Source of the DNA: Triticum aestivum
Taxonomy: Eukaryota > Streptophyta > Magnoliopsida > Poales > Poaceae
Reading direction: 5' to 3'
Assembly: GCF_018294505.1 (NCBI RefSeq)
Contig: NC_057796.1
Location: 187,264,270-187,328,269 of the forward strand
Length of the DNA stretch: 64,000 bases
This document shows positions 45,815 to 58,484 of this stretch, in pieces. The translations under genes were made by a program, and so were the position numbers. How positions within the stretch are numbered: the first letter of the stretch is position 1; each line of letters starts with the position of its first letter. Under the pieces are notes generated by a model. It did no database searches and was not told the origin of the DNA. It worked only from the letters and a program-made list of their open reading frames with translations.

Positions 45815-46130
45815 GACGAGCACAAAGAGCAGAGCTAGAAGAACGCACTAGGTTTACGCAGGTGCGGGCCACTGAGAAGTGTAAAACCCTACTCCTGCTT
45901 TGTATATTGGATGTGTATGTGTCCAGTTACAAGGTGCGCACACCCCGGCAAGGTGCTCAGAAGGTGCAGCTACGCGTACAAATGGACAGTGTTTCGACCT
46001 TTGTTAAGGTAGCCACGGGCTTCCTTTTATAGATCAAGGGGTCACCATAGTGGGAAAATGGTAAATACACACTGTAAATAGTGGGTATAGTGCCAAATAC
46101 CTAACTCTGATGTGTTAGGACACACACATT
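45815..46130 (-). repeat. Gypsy LTR fragment
   Basis: On the minus strand ATACAAAGCAGGAGTAGGG then TTTTACAC echoes the closing leader of the element C LTR (AAGCAGG..TAGGGTTTTACAC). TCTATAAAAGGAAGC (TATA-like, near 46020-46032) lies upstream of it. The ends are not clean, so only an LTR-derived fragment is claimed. Confidence 0.5.
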
Positions 46131-46149
46131 TATTGCGCTGTGAGGTGTC

Positions 46150-46546
46150 TTGTGGATGGAGGTTTGATGCGGAGCATCCCAAGGTCATCCCTATGGACCT
46201 ACCTACGTCTCCCATGACACCACTTGGACCAATGACAAGAGCTCGATCAAAGGCTATTGAAGATAAGGTGAACTCGCTCCTCTCCGAATTACCACTCTCT
46301 ACATATGAGACATGGCTACTAGCTCAAGCAGAAACCCTATGCGTGATCAGGTACTTGGAGGAAGGCCATGGAGCGGCTACACCTAACGGACAAGACGGCG
46401 AACACCAAGTACAAGGAGCGAGAAGAAAAGAAACCCGGAAGTCTCCAGCCGTCGGACGACTGACCCTGGCCGGACGACCGACGCCTGAAGCTCCAGCCAG
46501 CCGGACAAGTCCCAGCCAGCGAACGCTACAGCAACCGGGCGGCTGA
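46150..46546 (+). pseudogene. 3' end of a Gypsy polyprotein (element E)
   Basis: The frame reads PLGPMTRARSKAIEDKVNSL, then LSELPLSTYETW and ETLCVIRYLEE. This GPMTRAR-type tail is a common C-terminus of Triticeae Gypsy polyproteins, just before the 3' LTR. Upstream pol domains are absent, so only the last 100 or so codons remain. The frame then continues into repeat-rich sequence (GRPTPEAPASR...) and stops at 46546. Confidence 0.55.
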
Positions 46547-46800
46547 CGCCTACCGGACGTCCAACGCACTCCAGGTCCCGGATGGCCGACCCCCTCCGGA
46601 CAACCGGCACCACCATCACCGAGCCAAAACATCGGAAGAATGGAAGCCTCCGGATGACCGACGCACCGGACGACCGGCCGTGACCGGACGTCCGACAAAG
46701 CCCCAACATAGCCAAAACATCGGACGTCCGACCCTGCCCAGATGACCGATCACCCGCGTGCCTCCGGACGACCGATGACGGTTGGACGTCCGACGCCTGT
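46440..46800 (+). repeat. cluster of CGGACGTCCG-like palindromic repeats
   Basis: About thirteen degenerate copies of a 12-14-mer CCGGACGwCCGAC are spread irregularly over 360 bases, for example near 46470, 46553, 46651, 46684, 46720, 46762 and 46783. A second small cluster of four lies at 47539-47603. The perfect core CGGACGTCCG is self-complementary. The first cluster ends 50 bases before the LTR TATA box. Confidence 0.75.
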
Positions 46801-47228
46801 ATGCCGCCATGTGTTGGGCCGAAGCCCACTTACCCTTTCGTGACTCTAGACTATAAATAGACCTCCTCCTCCCTCTTTCTAGGTTTATCAATGTGATAGC
46901 TCATTTGAGAGATAGAGGTTTGCTCATCCACTTGGTTACTTGTCCATTGGAGTGCATGACCTCTTCGGAGAAGATCCCCCAAGCGGATTCAAGACCCCTC
47001 ATGGGAAGAACCCCTCAAGGCCTCCTCACGGAGAAGAACTAGTTACCTTTGTATCATCCCTTGTTGACCGTGGATCGAGTATCTCTTTGTGTTTTGAGGA
47101 TCTAGCATATGCGCGACCGAATCTTGTTCGATGAGTGATTTCTCTCGTGTTCCCCTCGTGTTCTGCGCGTTCTTCGTAGGATTCACTCCATTTAGGGAAA
47201 GATCGGGCATCTAGGGTTCTACCCTACA
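46547..47228 (+). repeat. LTR of element E (5' limit not determined)
   Basis: The right end is clear: AGGGTTCTACCCTACA, followed within ten bases by a primer-binding site. A core promoter box CTATAAATAG lies at 46851-46860 and a long leader follows. The left end could not be fixed; it lies somewhere within or before the GGACGTCC repeat cluster. Confidence 0.6.
46851..46860 (+). promoter_or_regulatory. LTR promoter TATA box of element E
   Basis: CTATAAATAG about 370 bases before the LTR end, followed by CT-rich CCTCCTCCTCCCTCTTTC, is the usual LTR core-promoter arrangement. Confidence 0.6.
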
Positions 47229-47234
47229 TCATCT

Positions 47235-47248
47235 TGGTATCATGAGCC
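47235..47248 (+). other. primer-binding site of element E
   Basis: TGGTATCATGAGCC matches the initiator tRNA-Met complement TGGTATCAGAGCC except for one inserted T. It directly follows the LTR end. Confidence 0.7.
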
Positions 47249-48302
47249 ACGTTGATCATGGATTTGGAGCCCCTACACCTTGTTTTCTAGCTTGATTTTG
47301 TTGTGTTCTTTCCCAATTTCGAAAATCCCCACCAAAAATAGCCCCAATTGTTTTTGTGATTTGTTGGTGTGATGAAGTTTTGTGGGATTTGATCCATGGA
47401 TTTGCTTTGCCACGAGTGGATCTAGCTTTCCCACGTCATCCTCAGCATTTCCATCCACAAAATCGCTCGAATTTGACCAATTTTGCCCCTTCCACCTCGA
47501 AAACCCGAGTTCATCCCGTGTCTGAAATCACCCAGGCACCGAACGTCCGATCGTCTCCGGACATCCGATGAGTACCGGTCGTCCGTCTAGCACCAGACGT
47601 CCGACGATCCCTGACGCAACTGAAAAATTTCAGTTCGGCCACCACCACCTCTCCACCTCCACTTCCGCATACGCAACCCATTCCCACTTCCGCATACACA
47701 CTCCGATAGCCTTTCCACTTTCCGCAACCACCATCGCTTACCCATTACACACTCCGACACATTTTGACACATTTGGTTTTGAGAATTTGAGTTGTGGTTC
47801 ATCGTTTCCTAGGGTGTTTCGGCTAACTAGGAACAGTTCGACATCGACATCACCGCCACTCATGATCGCCATGGACTCGACGGTAACATCAATATCATCT
47901 TGTTATCGTGATATCCATCATTGTACATTCTTGCCATTGCATTGATAACCCCATAGCCCATTTTGCGTACCTTGCCTAGCGAGACTAGCCTTTGAGTATT
48001 GCCGGCAACGTTACTTGAGCACATTAGTGATCATAGATTCCCATTGCATCCATACCATATCATCTTGGTACATATCTTGGTATATTCTTTTGTGTCACAA
48101 GGTTGTCATCGTATACTCAATTGCTATCTTGGTTTGTGAAGTTTTGCATGAGAAAGAGCCCAAAAGAGAAAGAGCCAAACAAGCTTTTAAGCAAAAAGGG
48201 AAAGATAAGCAAAGAGCTTTTAAGCAAGAACCATAGCATCATACAAACATTAAGATTGTCATACTCGATCATCTTGGATCATATCATCGGACCAACATAC
48301 AC
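47249..48302 (+). mobile_element. 5' internal region of element E
   Basis: It is a leader-like region without a long coding frame. It contains a purine-rich repeat (AAAGAGCCAAACAAGCTTTT, AGCTTTTAAGCAAGAACC) near 48165-48230 of the kind found in Gypsy leaders before gag. It is cut at 48302 by element F, so gag is not present in this window. Confidence 0.6.
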
Positions 48303-51300
48303 TGCCACGCCCAATATGCGAACCTATCCGAGAGGAACTCGAAGGTCCCACCAAGGATAGAGCCGCATATTGAAACGCTTTTGCAAGGTGGATATCATTA
48401 CATCGTACCATTACATAATAGTTGGGGATACATACAAAGGGCATACAAATGCCACAAGAATACATCAACCATCATACAAGAGAACAACATCCGACTACGT
48501 ATAAAACACAAACAGAAACTCAAACGACATCCACCCTACTAGCCAGGCTGCCGACCAGGAACCTCTCCCAAGATAGAAGAGGAAGAAGAACTCCAAAACA
48601 AGTAAACATCGCTCTCACGTCATGATCATCGCATTACCTGTACGTGCAACTGTTGTTGTAGTAATCTGTGAGCCACGAGGACTCAATCCCATTACCATGG
48701 GTATCAAGATTAGCAAAGCTTAATGGGTAGGAAAGAGTAAGTGGTGAGGTTGCAGCAGCGGCCAAGCAAAGTATGGTGGCTAACTTACGGATACAAGAGT
48801 AAGATGAGAAACTACGCAAACGATCGCAAACTAGTAATGATCAATAAGTGATCCTGAAATACTTACGTTCAAACATAACCCAACCGTGTTCTCCTCTCGA
48901 ACTTCCCCGAAAAGAGACAGTCACGGTTACGCACGCGGTTGTGTATTTTAACCGAGTTTACTTCAAGTCCACTACATTCGGATATTAACAAATTCCCATC
49001 TGCCACATAACCGCGGGCACGACTCTCAAAAGGTTAAACCCTGCAGGGGTGTCCCAACTTAGCCCATGACAAGCTCATGATCCGCGGAGACAATCCTCCA
49101 TCACGGGACCCTCCGATCAGACTCGGAATCCCGGTGCACAAGACATTTCGACAATGGTAAAACAAGTCCAGCAAGACCTCCCGGCATGCCGACACCCTGA
49201 TAGTAGCCGCGCTTATCTCGTCTCAGGCCACAACCGGATGAACACTACGTACGGCAACCAAATACCCCGGGTGAAGGGGGCGGCACCGCAAGTGGCTCTG
49301 TTTTGGACCAACACCATCAGCACTGCCCCCTGTTTATGTAGAAAAGAATCCTCGGGTCCATGACGCCCTATGCCAATTAGTTATTTAGTTTAATATTATT
49401 ATGGAAAATGTTAAAACCAATGTTGGGCCTTGCCGGAAGTGTTTTATTCAAAGCGAACTGTCAAGAGGGGCCCATAAACCGTTACCATGTTAGGGACGCA
49501 AAATCAAGGAACATAACACCGGTATGATGGAAACTAGGGCGACTAGAGTGGAACAAAACACCAGGCAAAAGGCCGAGCCTTCCACCCTTTACCAAGTATA
49601 TATGTGCATTAATTAAATAAGAGATATTGTGATATCCCAAGATATCCATGTCCCAACATGGAACAACCTGCAACTAGCAACGCTATAAGAGGGGCTGAGC
49701 GAAGAGGTAACATAGCCAAACAATGGTTTGCTAGGATGGTGGAAAAAGGTTAGAGTCTATCATGGCATATTGGGAGGCTTGATAAACAAGTGGTAGGTAG
49801 CACGGCATAGCGATAGCATCGAGACAACTAGCATAGCAAAGATAGTAGTGAGATCCAAGGTGACGGTCATCTTGCCTGAAATCCCGCTAGGAAGAAGAAT
49901 GAGTCCATGAAGAAGACGAACGAGCGTAGTCGAACGAACCCTCACGATCGCAACGACAGGAACTATCGAGTAGGAGCCCAACGGGAAAGGAGCAAACAAC
50001 ATGGTAAACACACAACACATAAACATGGCATGATGTTCATCCAAGTATGATGCACGACAAGTCTACATGATGCTACTCATGGCAAGAGAGGATGCATACA
50101 AGAACAACACATCAAAGCAAGTTTAAATGAGGCCGTAATCAACATATAATATTTCCGGTAAGTACCCATATGCAAATTTCGAAATTGGTTCAGATCTGAA
50201 TAACACTTTATGTTGAGGTTGTTAAAAAGCAAGTTAAAGTTCACCATGATGATATATGCGTCTTTCTAGTCAAGTTACATATAAAGTTCATTTAATTCGG
50301 AGCTACGACCTAGAAGATATGAGCAAAACAAGTTAAACATGGCATTGATGCAAATGCAATCAAAACACAATCACAAGCACTCCAAAACATGGATGCAAAA
50401 ATGACATGATGAAACTACATGCAAAACCAAGCAAGTTTCATGTAAAGCATGCTCAAAACGGAGCAACGGTTCAACACATACACTCAATACAAGTTTCAAA
50501 CACAATCTGCCCATAACAGCAACTAAGCACTTTGCAATCAAGGAAACAATATGCTATAGGACACATATGGACACAAACTTGATATGCACTCAAAGTAAAG
50601 ATTACATGCTTCAAATGACATCAAGGGGTTCGTAGGCATCAAGGTTAAACAAACATGATCAATGCAAGGAGCAACTTTATAACACAGATTATGACTTAGT
50701 GAAAAACTGGGCATCCAAGTTAGCAGAAATAACATGTTGACATGTTGGAGGCATGAAACAATGAAGCTACAGTGCAAGAACATACCAAGAAAAAGCATGC
50801 ATTAAAGTACAGGTTAAACATGGTAAAACATGATTATTAAGCATCTCCAGATAACATCTAGATCAATGGCATTCATCAAGACAAGAAGGCAAGTCATAAC
50901 AGATTCTCAGACAGTGAAAAACAGAGTATGACAGAAAACAGATTCATGATGCATACTTTGAGACAACAAAAGTATATGCCACAAGAACATTTCATGGCAT
51001 CACAGGGCATGTCAAACATGTACATGCCAAGGACTACAAAACATGAACACTGAGCTACTGCGAGAAAACAATAGAACATCCTCAAAACATCATGGCAAGA
51101 ATACAAATGATAACAGATTCACAGACTTGGTGGAATAAACTAAACATGCAGAAACAGCGACAAGTAGACATGTTTGCAAGCTTGATTGACTCAACATAAA
51201 GAATATCATAGAAAGTGAATATTACCAATAGCAATATGACATATTTGTGCAGCTACTCGCGGCAAGAACATGGTCATAGGATGCATAGATCACTAGCTAT

Positions 51301-53324
51301 TCACATGGAAAGAATGAACTTACTGATAACAGACTGACAAACATTATTTAGCAAATTGAGAGCATGATAATGATAATCTACAGCCGGCCATAATTTCAAA
51401 CAAGGGAATGGGTGGATAGAGCATAACAAGGACTACGAAACATCCTCACTGAGGACCTCCATATTACGCATGGATTCACTGGTGGAATCAAGTTAACATG
51501 GCAACATAATGTAGTAGATTCAGAGTTAGCAGAAAACTCACCGAAGTCAGCAACAGCAAGTAGCTTACTTTGCAAGCTTGTGCTAGTCTCCAGATGGAAT
51601 ATAAAAATACATGGATTGCACCACTGTGAAGATGCCATGAATATGCTCCTAAAACATGTTGACATGATGCTCAAAAGATAATCACACAAAATGCTATGAA
51701 AGAGACAAATCAGCAAGCTATGACAATTCTCAGCAGGTTATAACATTTAGCACTTCCGCAATGATGATTAAGGCATCAATTTGGATAGTAACATGTATGC
51801 AAACTACGCCATCATCTAGAGCATTCAGATATGAACAATTTGATATATCATACACTCAAATCGGAGCAACATGCACGAAGTTACAAGCATCACAACATGC
51901 ACACATAATATGATTTTCAGGAAAAGACTAGGTTGTTTTTAACTGATTCGAGCGCAGGATAGTGAAATGACGCACGGGCGCTGGATAGCAGGCAGAGGAG
52001 GTGGGCTGGGAAAAGCTCACCTAGCGAGCCGTGGCCCATGGTGGTGAGGGGCCGGACAGGGCAACTGGGCCTGGCGAGGCTGGCTGCGGCTTGGGCCCAC
52101 ACGGTCGGTCGGTGTGGTCGCCGTCGTCTCCCCCGACGGGGACACAGTGGCAGCGGCGGTCCTCGTCGACAGCGGGCGGTGGAGCGCGGGGCGCCGGCGA
52201 GGCTTGCAGTGGCGGGGAATGCCGGATCCGGGGCGGGAGGAGAGGCCGACGGGGAGCAGGCCGCAGCGGTGCGGGCACGGGCTCCGGTGCGGTCGGAGCA
52301 AGTCCGGCGACCCGGCGTGACGTGAGGCGGCGGCGGAACTCCGGCAGAGGCGCTCGGCGGCGCGGCCACCGGGACGAGGAGGAGAGGCGTTCGGGAAGAG
52401 GGATTGGGGTCGAGGGACTCCTCCCCTCGATCCAGATCGGCGCACGGGACGCGGGGCGTCCGGGCAGCAGCGGCGCGCGCGCGGGCTCGCTCGGTCCCCA
52501 GATGGGTTTGGGCGGGCCGCGCTCGGGCTTGGCGGGCCGGCGGCGGGAGGTGGAAGACAGGGGCGGCTGGCGACGGGGAGGCGACGACGTGGCGGCCTCC
52601 CATTGGCCAGGGCGACGGCACGACCAATCATGCGCGCCAAGTGGCGGGGAGGAGCTGGCTGCGCGTGGATTACGAGGAGAGGGGTGGCGGCTGCAGGTGG
52701 GACGTGGCTGGCGGCGCGGAATTTGAGGAAAGGATTAGGGTTTTCCAATAATGGAGGTGGGGGTGTCTATATATAGGTTGGAGGGGCTAGGTTAGGGGGA
52801 TTTCATCCGTTTTCGGACCGTTCGATCGCCATCGAGCGGTTTAGATCGGAGGGGGCTTAAGTGAGGGGTTGGTGGGCTATGTAGATGGGTTGGGCTGAGA
52901 GGAGAGAAGACAAATGCAGCCCGGCATGGGTTTCCGGAGACCAAAAACGTCCGACGAATAGACCGGCTATACTGCCGCTATGGTTATCCGTTTGGGCATC
53001 AAACGAACTCCGAATGCGACGAAATTTGGCAGGCAGCCTACTGACAACATAACAACACCGCACGCCAACTGTCATCCCATTCCAAGAACATTTTTACCCC
53101 ACTTATAAAATAATATTTCGGAGGTGCCGCGGGCGCGTGCGAGTGTGTCTGGGCTCCAAACGGACAACAGAGAGAATTGGGAGACCGGGAAGGATGCAAG
53201 TTTTGGAAAACATGTAGATGAAATGCACATGATGACATGGCAAAGAGCAACACACAAGCGAATGACATGGCAACGATGGCGAATAACTGGAAGACACCTG
53301 GCGCACCGGACTCAGGGAGTCACA
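48303..53324 (-). repeat. 3' LTR of element F
   Basis: About 5.0 kb. On the minus strand the order is: start TGTGACTCCC, GC-mixed U3, TATA at 52766-52777, a highly GC-rich transcript start region (52020-52730), and a long CAT/ACA-rich stretch (50000-51950 on the plus strand). It closes with the part shared with 55805-56978. Two GC-rich frames of 243 and 236 codons near 52000-52750 look like translated CpG-rich DNA, not proteins. Confidence 0.62.
52766..52777 (-). promoter_or_regulatory. LTR promoter TATA box of element F
   Basis: CCTATATATAGA on the minus strand is followed 35 bases later by AAAACCCTAATCC and a GC-rich leader, a strong-looking core promoter for the LTR transcript. Confidence 0.6.
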
Positions 53325-55804
53325 ACTCTCCTCCACTAACAGAAGATCTCGTCCCGAGATCTTAGGAATGAGACGGAAGAGAAAGGGGACAAGGTGAAAT
53401 AAGAATGCAAGAGAGAAGATGAACAAAGTCGAGAGCACTCGGGTAGAAGGAGGAGCGACGATTATGACGGGAATAAAAAAATGAAGGAACATGATAGACT
53501 TTGGAACCACTCCGGTTAGAACAAGATAGAAACGAAATAAGAACGAAAGAATTTAGGCAGCACTCCGGCTGAACATGGAAGGGAATAGAACATGAACTTG
53601 ACAAGATGGAACGATACTTGACAAGAGAAACAACACAATGCCTCCGGAAGAATTGAGAGAGTGGAATGAAAAGAACGGATAAGAAAATGACAAATTCTAC
53701 CACGATGAAATTGAAAGCATCCTTAGAAGGAAGGATTGAAAGGAGTTGTTGGAAATTCAACACCGAAAAGAATAAGCATGTTGTGGGCTTATGGAAAACA
53801 TCTCAAAATTATGAGGTGATAACCGGCCACAAGCGGAAATGATTGAGTAGCTGAGAAGAACGAAGAAATGCAAAACTCCACTTCAAAAGAACACGGAGAA
53901 TTAATTGCACTTCGAGACGCAAGAGGAAAAGATACTTGCGCTCCTCCAACAAGAATCTTGATGAACACTTGAAGAATGAATTAAATCCTGCTGAACCACC
54001 ATGAACAACTCCGGTGACAAAAGGATGATGAGATATAATTCGAGGACGAAAAGAATAAGATTAAAGCCTTGCGATGATTTAGACAGAGGTTCCGACGAGA
54101 TGCCCAAGGAAGCTTTGAACTCTGGAAAAGAAAAGATGAAAACACTTGGGATTAGAGTTTATTCATCATGAACAAATTCCGAAGGAAGGGATTACTCAAC
54201 TTGATGAAAGAAGAATAAGAATTATGTTATGCTTATCCTTCATCAATTAAATTGATGAGAAGCAATGGACTTGCATACTACGTATTCTCGTTGAAGGAGA
54301 TTAAGGGGAGATATAGCGCAAAAGTTGAGAAAGTCTTCAACGAACCACCGGTATGATTTAAAAAAAATGAATTAATTGATACGGTAATAAAGGAGGAATC
54401 TGGAACGAACCACCGTAAGAATTGAAAATGAAAGAAGAAAGAGAATTCCTCACCGGGAAGAATTAGAAAAAAGCACGAATGATAGCTGGAATGTGGGGTC
54501 GAAGAATTCTTCTAGAATGATGGCCTTTGGTGAAACGAAACGGAAAAACAACTACTGACATACTCCGGATGGATAAGAAAAGAATTCTTGAAGATCGGAA
54601 CAAAATAAGAGGATAGCAACAAGCTAGCACCATGAATCTCCGAGACAATGGACAAGATTTAGAAACTCTTCTTCGGTCTTCACACGTTGAGAATGACGGT
54701 GAGAAATACCGTGAAGAATCAGAGAGATGCTCCGGAACAATGAATACTAGAAATGTTGAGCCAAAGTTGAAAAGAATTTGAGAGCGATCTTGGAGAAGGC
54801 ATATGACTGATGGAATCCATTCTTACGTCACTCTTTGAAAAGAATTTGGGAATAACTCCAGAAAATTAGAAGATTCAGGTAAGATCCTGGGAAAAGACCT
54901 GTGGGTTAGGGCCCACTGAAAAGAAAACACTGTTGGAAAGGATTGTTTGAATGAGAAATGATGCACCGAAACGATTGAAAGACTCGAATGAGGTGACAAC
55001 CTCGAATTAATTTGAACACAACCACGAATCTTCTGAGATGTCTTGAGCACTCCGGAAGGATAAACTGGCGAGAAGCGAACGAGCAGGGGAAAACATTTGA
55101 GTCGAGGAAAAAATACAATCAACCCCGAAAATTGGAATTGAATCCACCAGAAAGGAAAACGAGACGCACAATGATTAACTAGATGAGAATTCACCGGTTG
55201 CGACAATTGAGGAAAGACTGAAGGGGCTCCGCATGAATGAAATTGATGCTTGAATAGAGTCCCAGACTTTGGGAAGAAAAGGGGTGGGAGGGAGGGTAAA
55301 ATAAAGGCAACTTGGAACGGGGAACTAACGAATAACTTGAAGAGAAAACACCGGTTGAAATAATTGAGGAAAGAATGCAGAGGCTTCGCACAAGTAGGAT
55401 AGATACTCGATTACAGACTCCGGCTCCGAGAAGAAAATGGGTGGGCGGGTGGGAAAAAGAAGGACAACTTCTGACGGGGAAACAACGTCGTTGAGAAAGA
55501 ACTGGGGATTGATCTTGCAAAAGACAAAGAGGGTCGAATCAACTTGAAGAGAAGTGCGCCGAATGAAACGAGTTGACATTGCAACGAACGAAAACTAACT
55601 GCGTGATCCTAAATTTTTTTTTGAAGGGGAAGAGGAGTATATCAAAACACCCACGTCAAGATTCCTTACCAGAGCGACGAAGGGGTTGAGGAGTAAAAAG
55701 AATTCCTACTCTCTGATATAACTAGACTCTAAAAAAGTTTTTTTCTAGACTCAACAACGGCCAACTACGATCAATCAAGGGGCTCCTATGGTCGGTCGAG
55801 GCTC
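53325..55804 (-). mobile_element. internal region of element F, non-coding
   Basis: On the plus strand it is A/G-rich with many GAAGAA- and GAATTC-like words (53400-55600). No frame on either strand shows gag, protease, integrase or RT motifs. Near 55725-55760 an inverted repeat (GACTCTAAAAAAG / CTTTTTT..AGAGTC type) lies beside the 5' LTR. AGAGCC next to the LTR end may be a remnant of the primer-binding site. Confidence 0.55.
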
Positions 55805-56978
55805 TGCCCAATATGCGATCCTATCCGAGAGGAACTCGAAGGTCCCACCAAGGATAGAGCCGCATATTGAAACGCTTTTGCAAGGTGGATATCATTACAT
55901 CATACCATTACATAATAGTTGCGGATACATACAAAGGGCATACAAATGCCACAAGAATACATCAACCATCATACAAGAGAACAACATCCAACTACGGATG
56001 AAACCCAAACAGAAACTCAAATGACATCCACCCTGCTAGCCCAGGCTGCTGACCAGGAACCTATCCCAAGATCTATGAATAAGAAGAAGAACTCCAAAAC
56101 AAGTAAACGTCGCTCTCACGTCATGATCATCGTATTACCTGTACCTGCAACTATTGTTGTAGTAATCTGTGATCCACGAGGACTCAACAATCCCATTACC
56201 ATGGGTATCAAGACTAGCAAGGCTTAATGGGTAGGAAAGGGTAAGTGGTGAGGTTGCAGCAGCGACTAAGCAAAGTATGGTGGCTAACTTACGAATACAA
56301 GAGTAAGATGAGAAACTACACAAATGGTCGCAAACTAGTAATGATCAATAAGTGATCCTGAACTACTTACGTTCAGACATAACCCAACCGTGTTCTACTC
56401 TCGAACTTCCCCAAAAAGAGACAGTCACGGTTACGCACACGGTTGGTGTATTTTAACCGAGTTTACTTCAAGTCCACTACAACCGTGGGCACGGCTCTCG
56501 AAAGGTTAAACCCTGCAGGGGTGTCCCAACTTAGCCCATGACAAGCTCACGATCCGCGGAGACAATCCTCCATCATGGGACCCTCCGATCAGACTCTGAA
56601 TCCCGGTGCACAAGACATTTCGACAATGGTAAAACAAGTCCAGCAAGACCTTCCGGCGTGCCGACACCCTGATAGTAGCCGCGCGTATCTTGTCTCAGGC
56701 CATGGCCGGATGAACACTACGTACGACAACCAAATACCCCGGGTGAAGGGGGCGGCACCGCAAGTGGCTCTATTTGGGACCAACACCATCAGCACTGGCC
56801 CCCTGTTTATGTAGAAAAGAATCCTCGGGTTCATGACGCCCTATGCCAATTAATTATTTAGTTCAATATTGTTATGGCAAATGTTAAAACCAATGTTGGG
56901 CCTTGCTGGAAGATTTTTATTCAAAGCGAACTGTCAAGAGGGGCCCATAAACCCTGACCGTGTTAGGGACACAAAATC
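55805..56978 (-). repeat. partial 5' LTR of element F
   Basis: It is collinear with 48303-49505, with a deletion of about 34 bases near 56480 and scattered substitutions. It is interrupted at 56979 by element G. Confidence 0.85.
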
Positions 56979-58470
56979 TGAAGGAAATATGCGCTAGAGG
57001 CAATAGTAAAGTTGTTATTTATATTTCCTTATATCATTATAAATGTTTATTATTCATGCTAGAAATGTATTAACCGGAAACTTAGTACATGTGTGAATAC
57101 ATAGACAAACAGAGTGTCCCTAGTATGCCTCTACTTGACTAGCTCATTAATCAAAGATGGTTAAGTTTCCTAGCCATAGACATGTGTTGTCATTTGATGA
57201 GCGGGATCACATCACTAGAGAATGATGTGATGGACAAGACCCATCCGTTAGCTTAGCACTATGATCGTTTAGTTTATTACTATTGCTTTGTTCATGCCTT
57301 ATACATGTTCCTATGACTATGAGATTATGCAAGCAATGTGACTAATGAGTTAGTTGCGGGATGATGCATTACAGAACGATTAAAGAGGCTTGCCAATAAC
57401 TAGATTGAACTAGGTATGATGATACCGACGATCGAATCTCGGGCAAGTAACATACCGATGACAAAGGGAACAACGTATGTTGTTATGCGGTTTGACCGAT
57501 AAAGATCTTCGTAGAATATGTAGGAGCCAATATGAGCATCTAGGTTCCGCTATTGGTTATTGACCGAAGATGTGTCTCGGTCATGTCTACATAGTTCTCG
57601 AACCCGTAGGGTCCACACGCTTAACGTTCGATGACGATTTGTATTATGAGTTTATGTGATTTGATGACCGAAGGTTGTTCGGAGTCCCGGATGAGATCAC
57701 GAACATGACGAGGAGTCTCGAAATGGTCGAGACATAAATATTGATATATTGGACCATGTTATTCGGACACCGGAAGTGTTCCGGATAGTTTCGGGTAAAA
57801 CCGGAGTGCCGGAGGGGTTACCAGAACCCCCTGGGGGAACTAATGGGCCACCATGGGCCTTATTGGAGAGAGAGGAGGGCAGCCAGGGTAGGCCGCGCCC
57901 CCTTTCCTTCTCCCTCTCTCCCTCTCCTTCCTTCCCCCTCTCTCCCTTTTGGTGGAATCCTACTAGGACTAGGAGTCCTAGTAGGACTCCCCTCTTGGGG
58001 CGCGCCCTAGGGGCCGGCCGGCCCTCCCCTCCTCCCTCCTTTATATACGTGGGGAGGGGGGCACCCTAGAACACACAAGTTGATCTTTTAGCCGTGTGCG
58101 GTGCCCCCCTCCACGGATACACACCTCGGTCATATCGTCGTAGTGCTTAGGCGAAGTCCTGTGCCGATAACTTCATCATCACCGTCACCACGCCGTCGTG
58201 CTGACGAAACTCTCCCTCGGCCTCAACTGGATCAAGAGTTTGAGGGACGTCACCGAGCTGAACGTGTGCTGATCATGGAGGTGCCGTACGTTCGGTACTT
58301 GGATCAGTTGGATCGCGAAGACGTTCGACTACATCAACTGCGTTACTAAACGCTTTCGCTTTCGGTCTACGAGGGTACGTGGACACACTCTCCCTGCTTG
58401 TTGCTATGCTTCTCCTAGATAGATCTTGCGTGATCGTAGGCAAAATTTCGAAATACTACGTTTCCCAATA
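56979..58470 (+). repeat. 5' LTR of element G
   Basis: This 1,492-bp LTR contains the promoter box CTTTATATAC at 58039-58048 and GGACTAGGAGTCCTAGTAGG palindromic sequence near 57966. It ends CAATA instead of CAACA. Confidence 0.92.
58039..58048 (+). promoter_or_regulatory. LTR promoter TATA region of element G
   Basis: CTTTATATAC lies about 430 bases before the LTR end, in the place equivalent to the TATATAAAG motifs of A and B. Confidence 0.55.
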
Positions 58471-58471
58471 G

Positions 58472-58484
58472 TGGTATCAGAGCC
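58472..58484 (+). other. primer-binding site of element G
   Basis: TGGTATCAGAGCC, complementary to initiator tRNA-Met, one base after the LTR. Confidence 0.9.

Larger units (their letters stand above)
48303..56978 (-). mobile_element. non-autonomous LTR element F with a roughly 5-kb LTR
   Basis: Two direct repeats, 48303-49505 and 55805-56978 (GCCCAATATGCGA... to ...CAAAATC), are in the same orientation about 7.5 kb apart. Read on the minus strand each copy ends in CA after ATTGGGC. A polypurine tract (GTGGAGGAGAGT) precedes TGTGACTCCC at 53324, so the left LTR appears to span 48303-53324. The internal region 53325-55804 is only 2.5 kb and has no gag or pol motif. The right (5') LTR is cut by element G at 56979. 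Identification as an LTR pair is a structural inference. The left flank is TACAC (48298-48302); the partner duplication is out of view. Confidence 0.7.

Noticed and set aside
52017..52748. Overlapping 230-240-codon frames on both strands of the element F LTR
   Set aside because: Extreme GC content removes stops in several frames at once; the translations have no conserved motif and sit in the LTR transcript leader.
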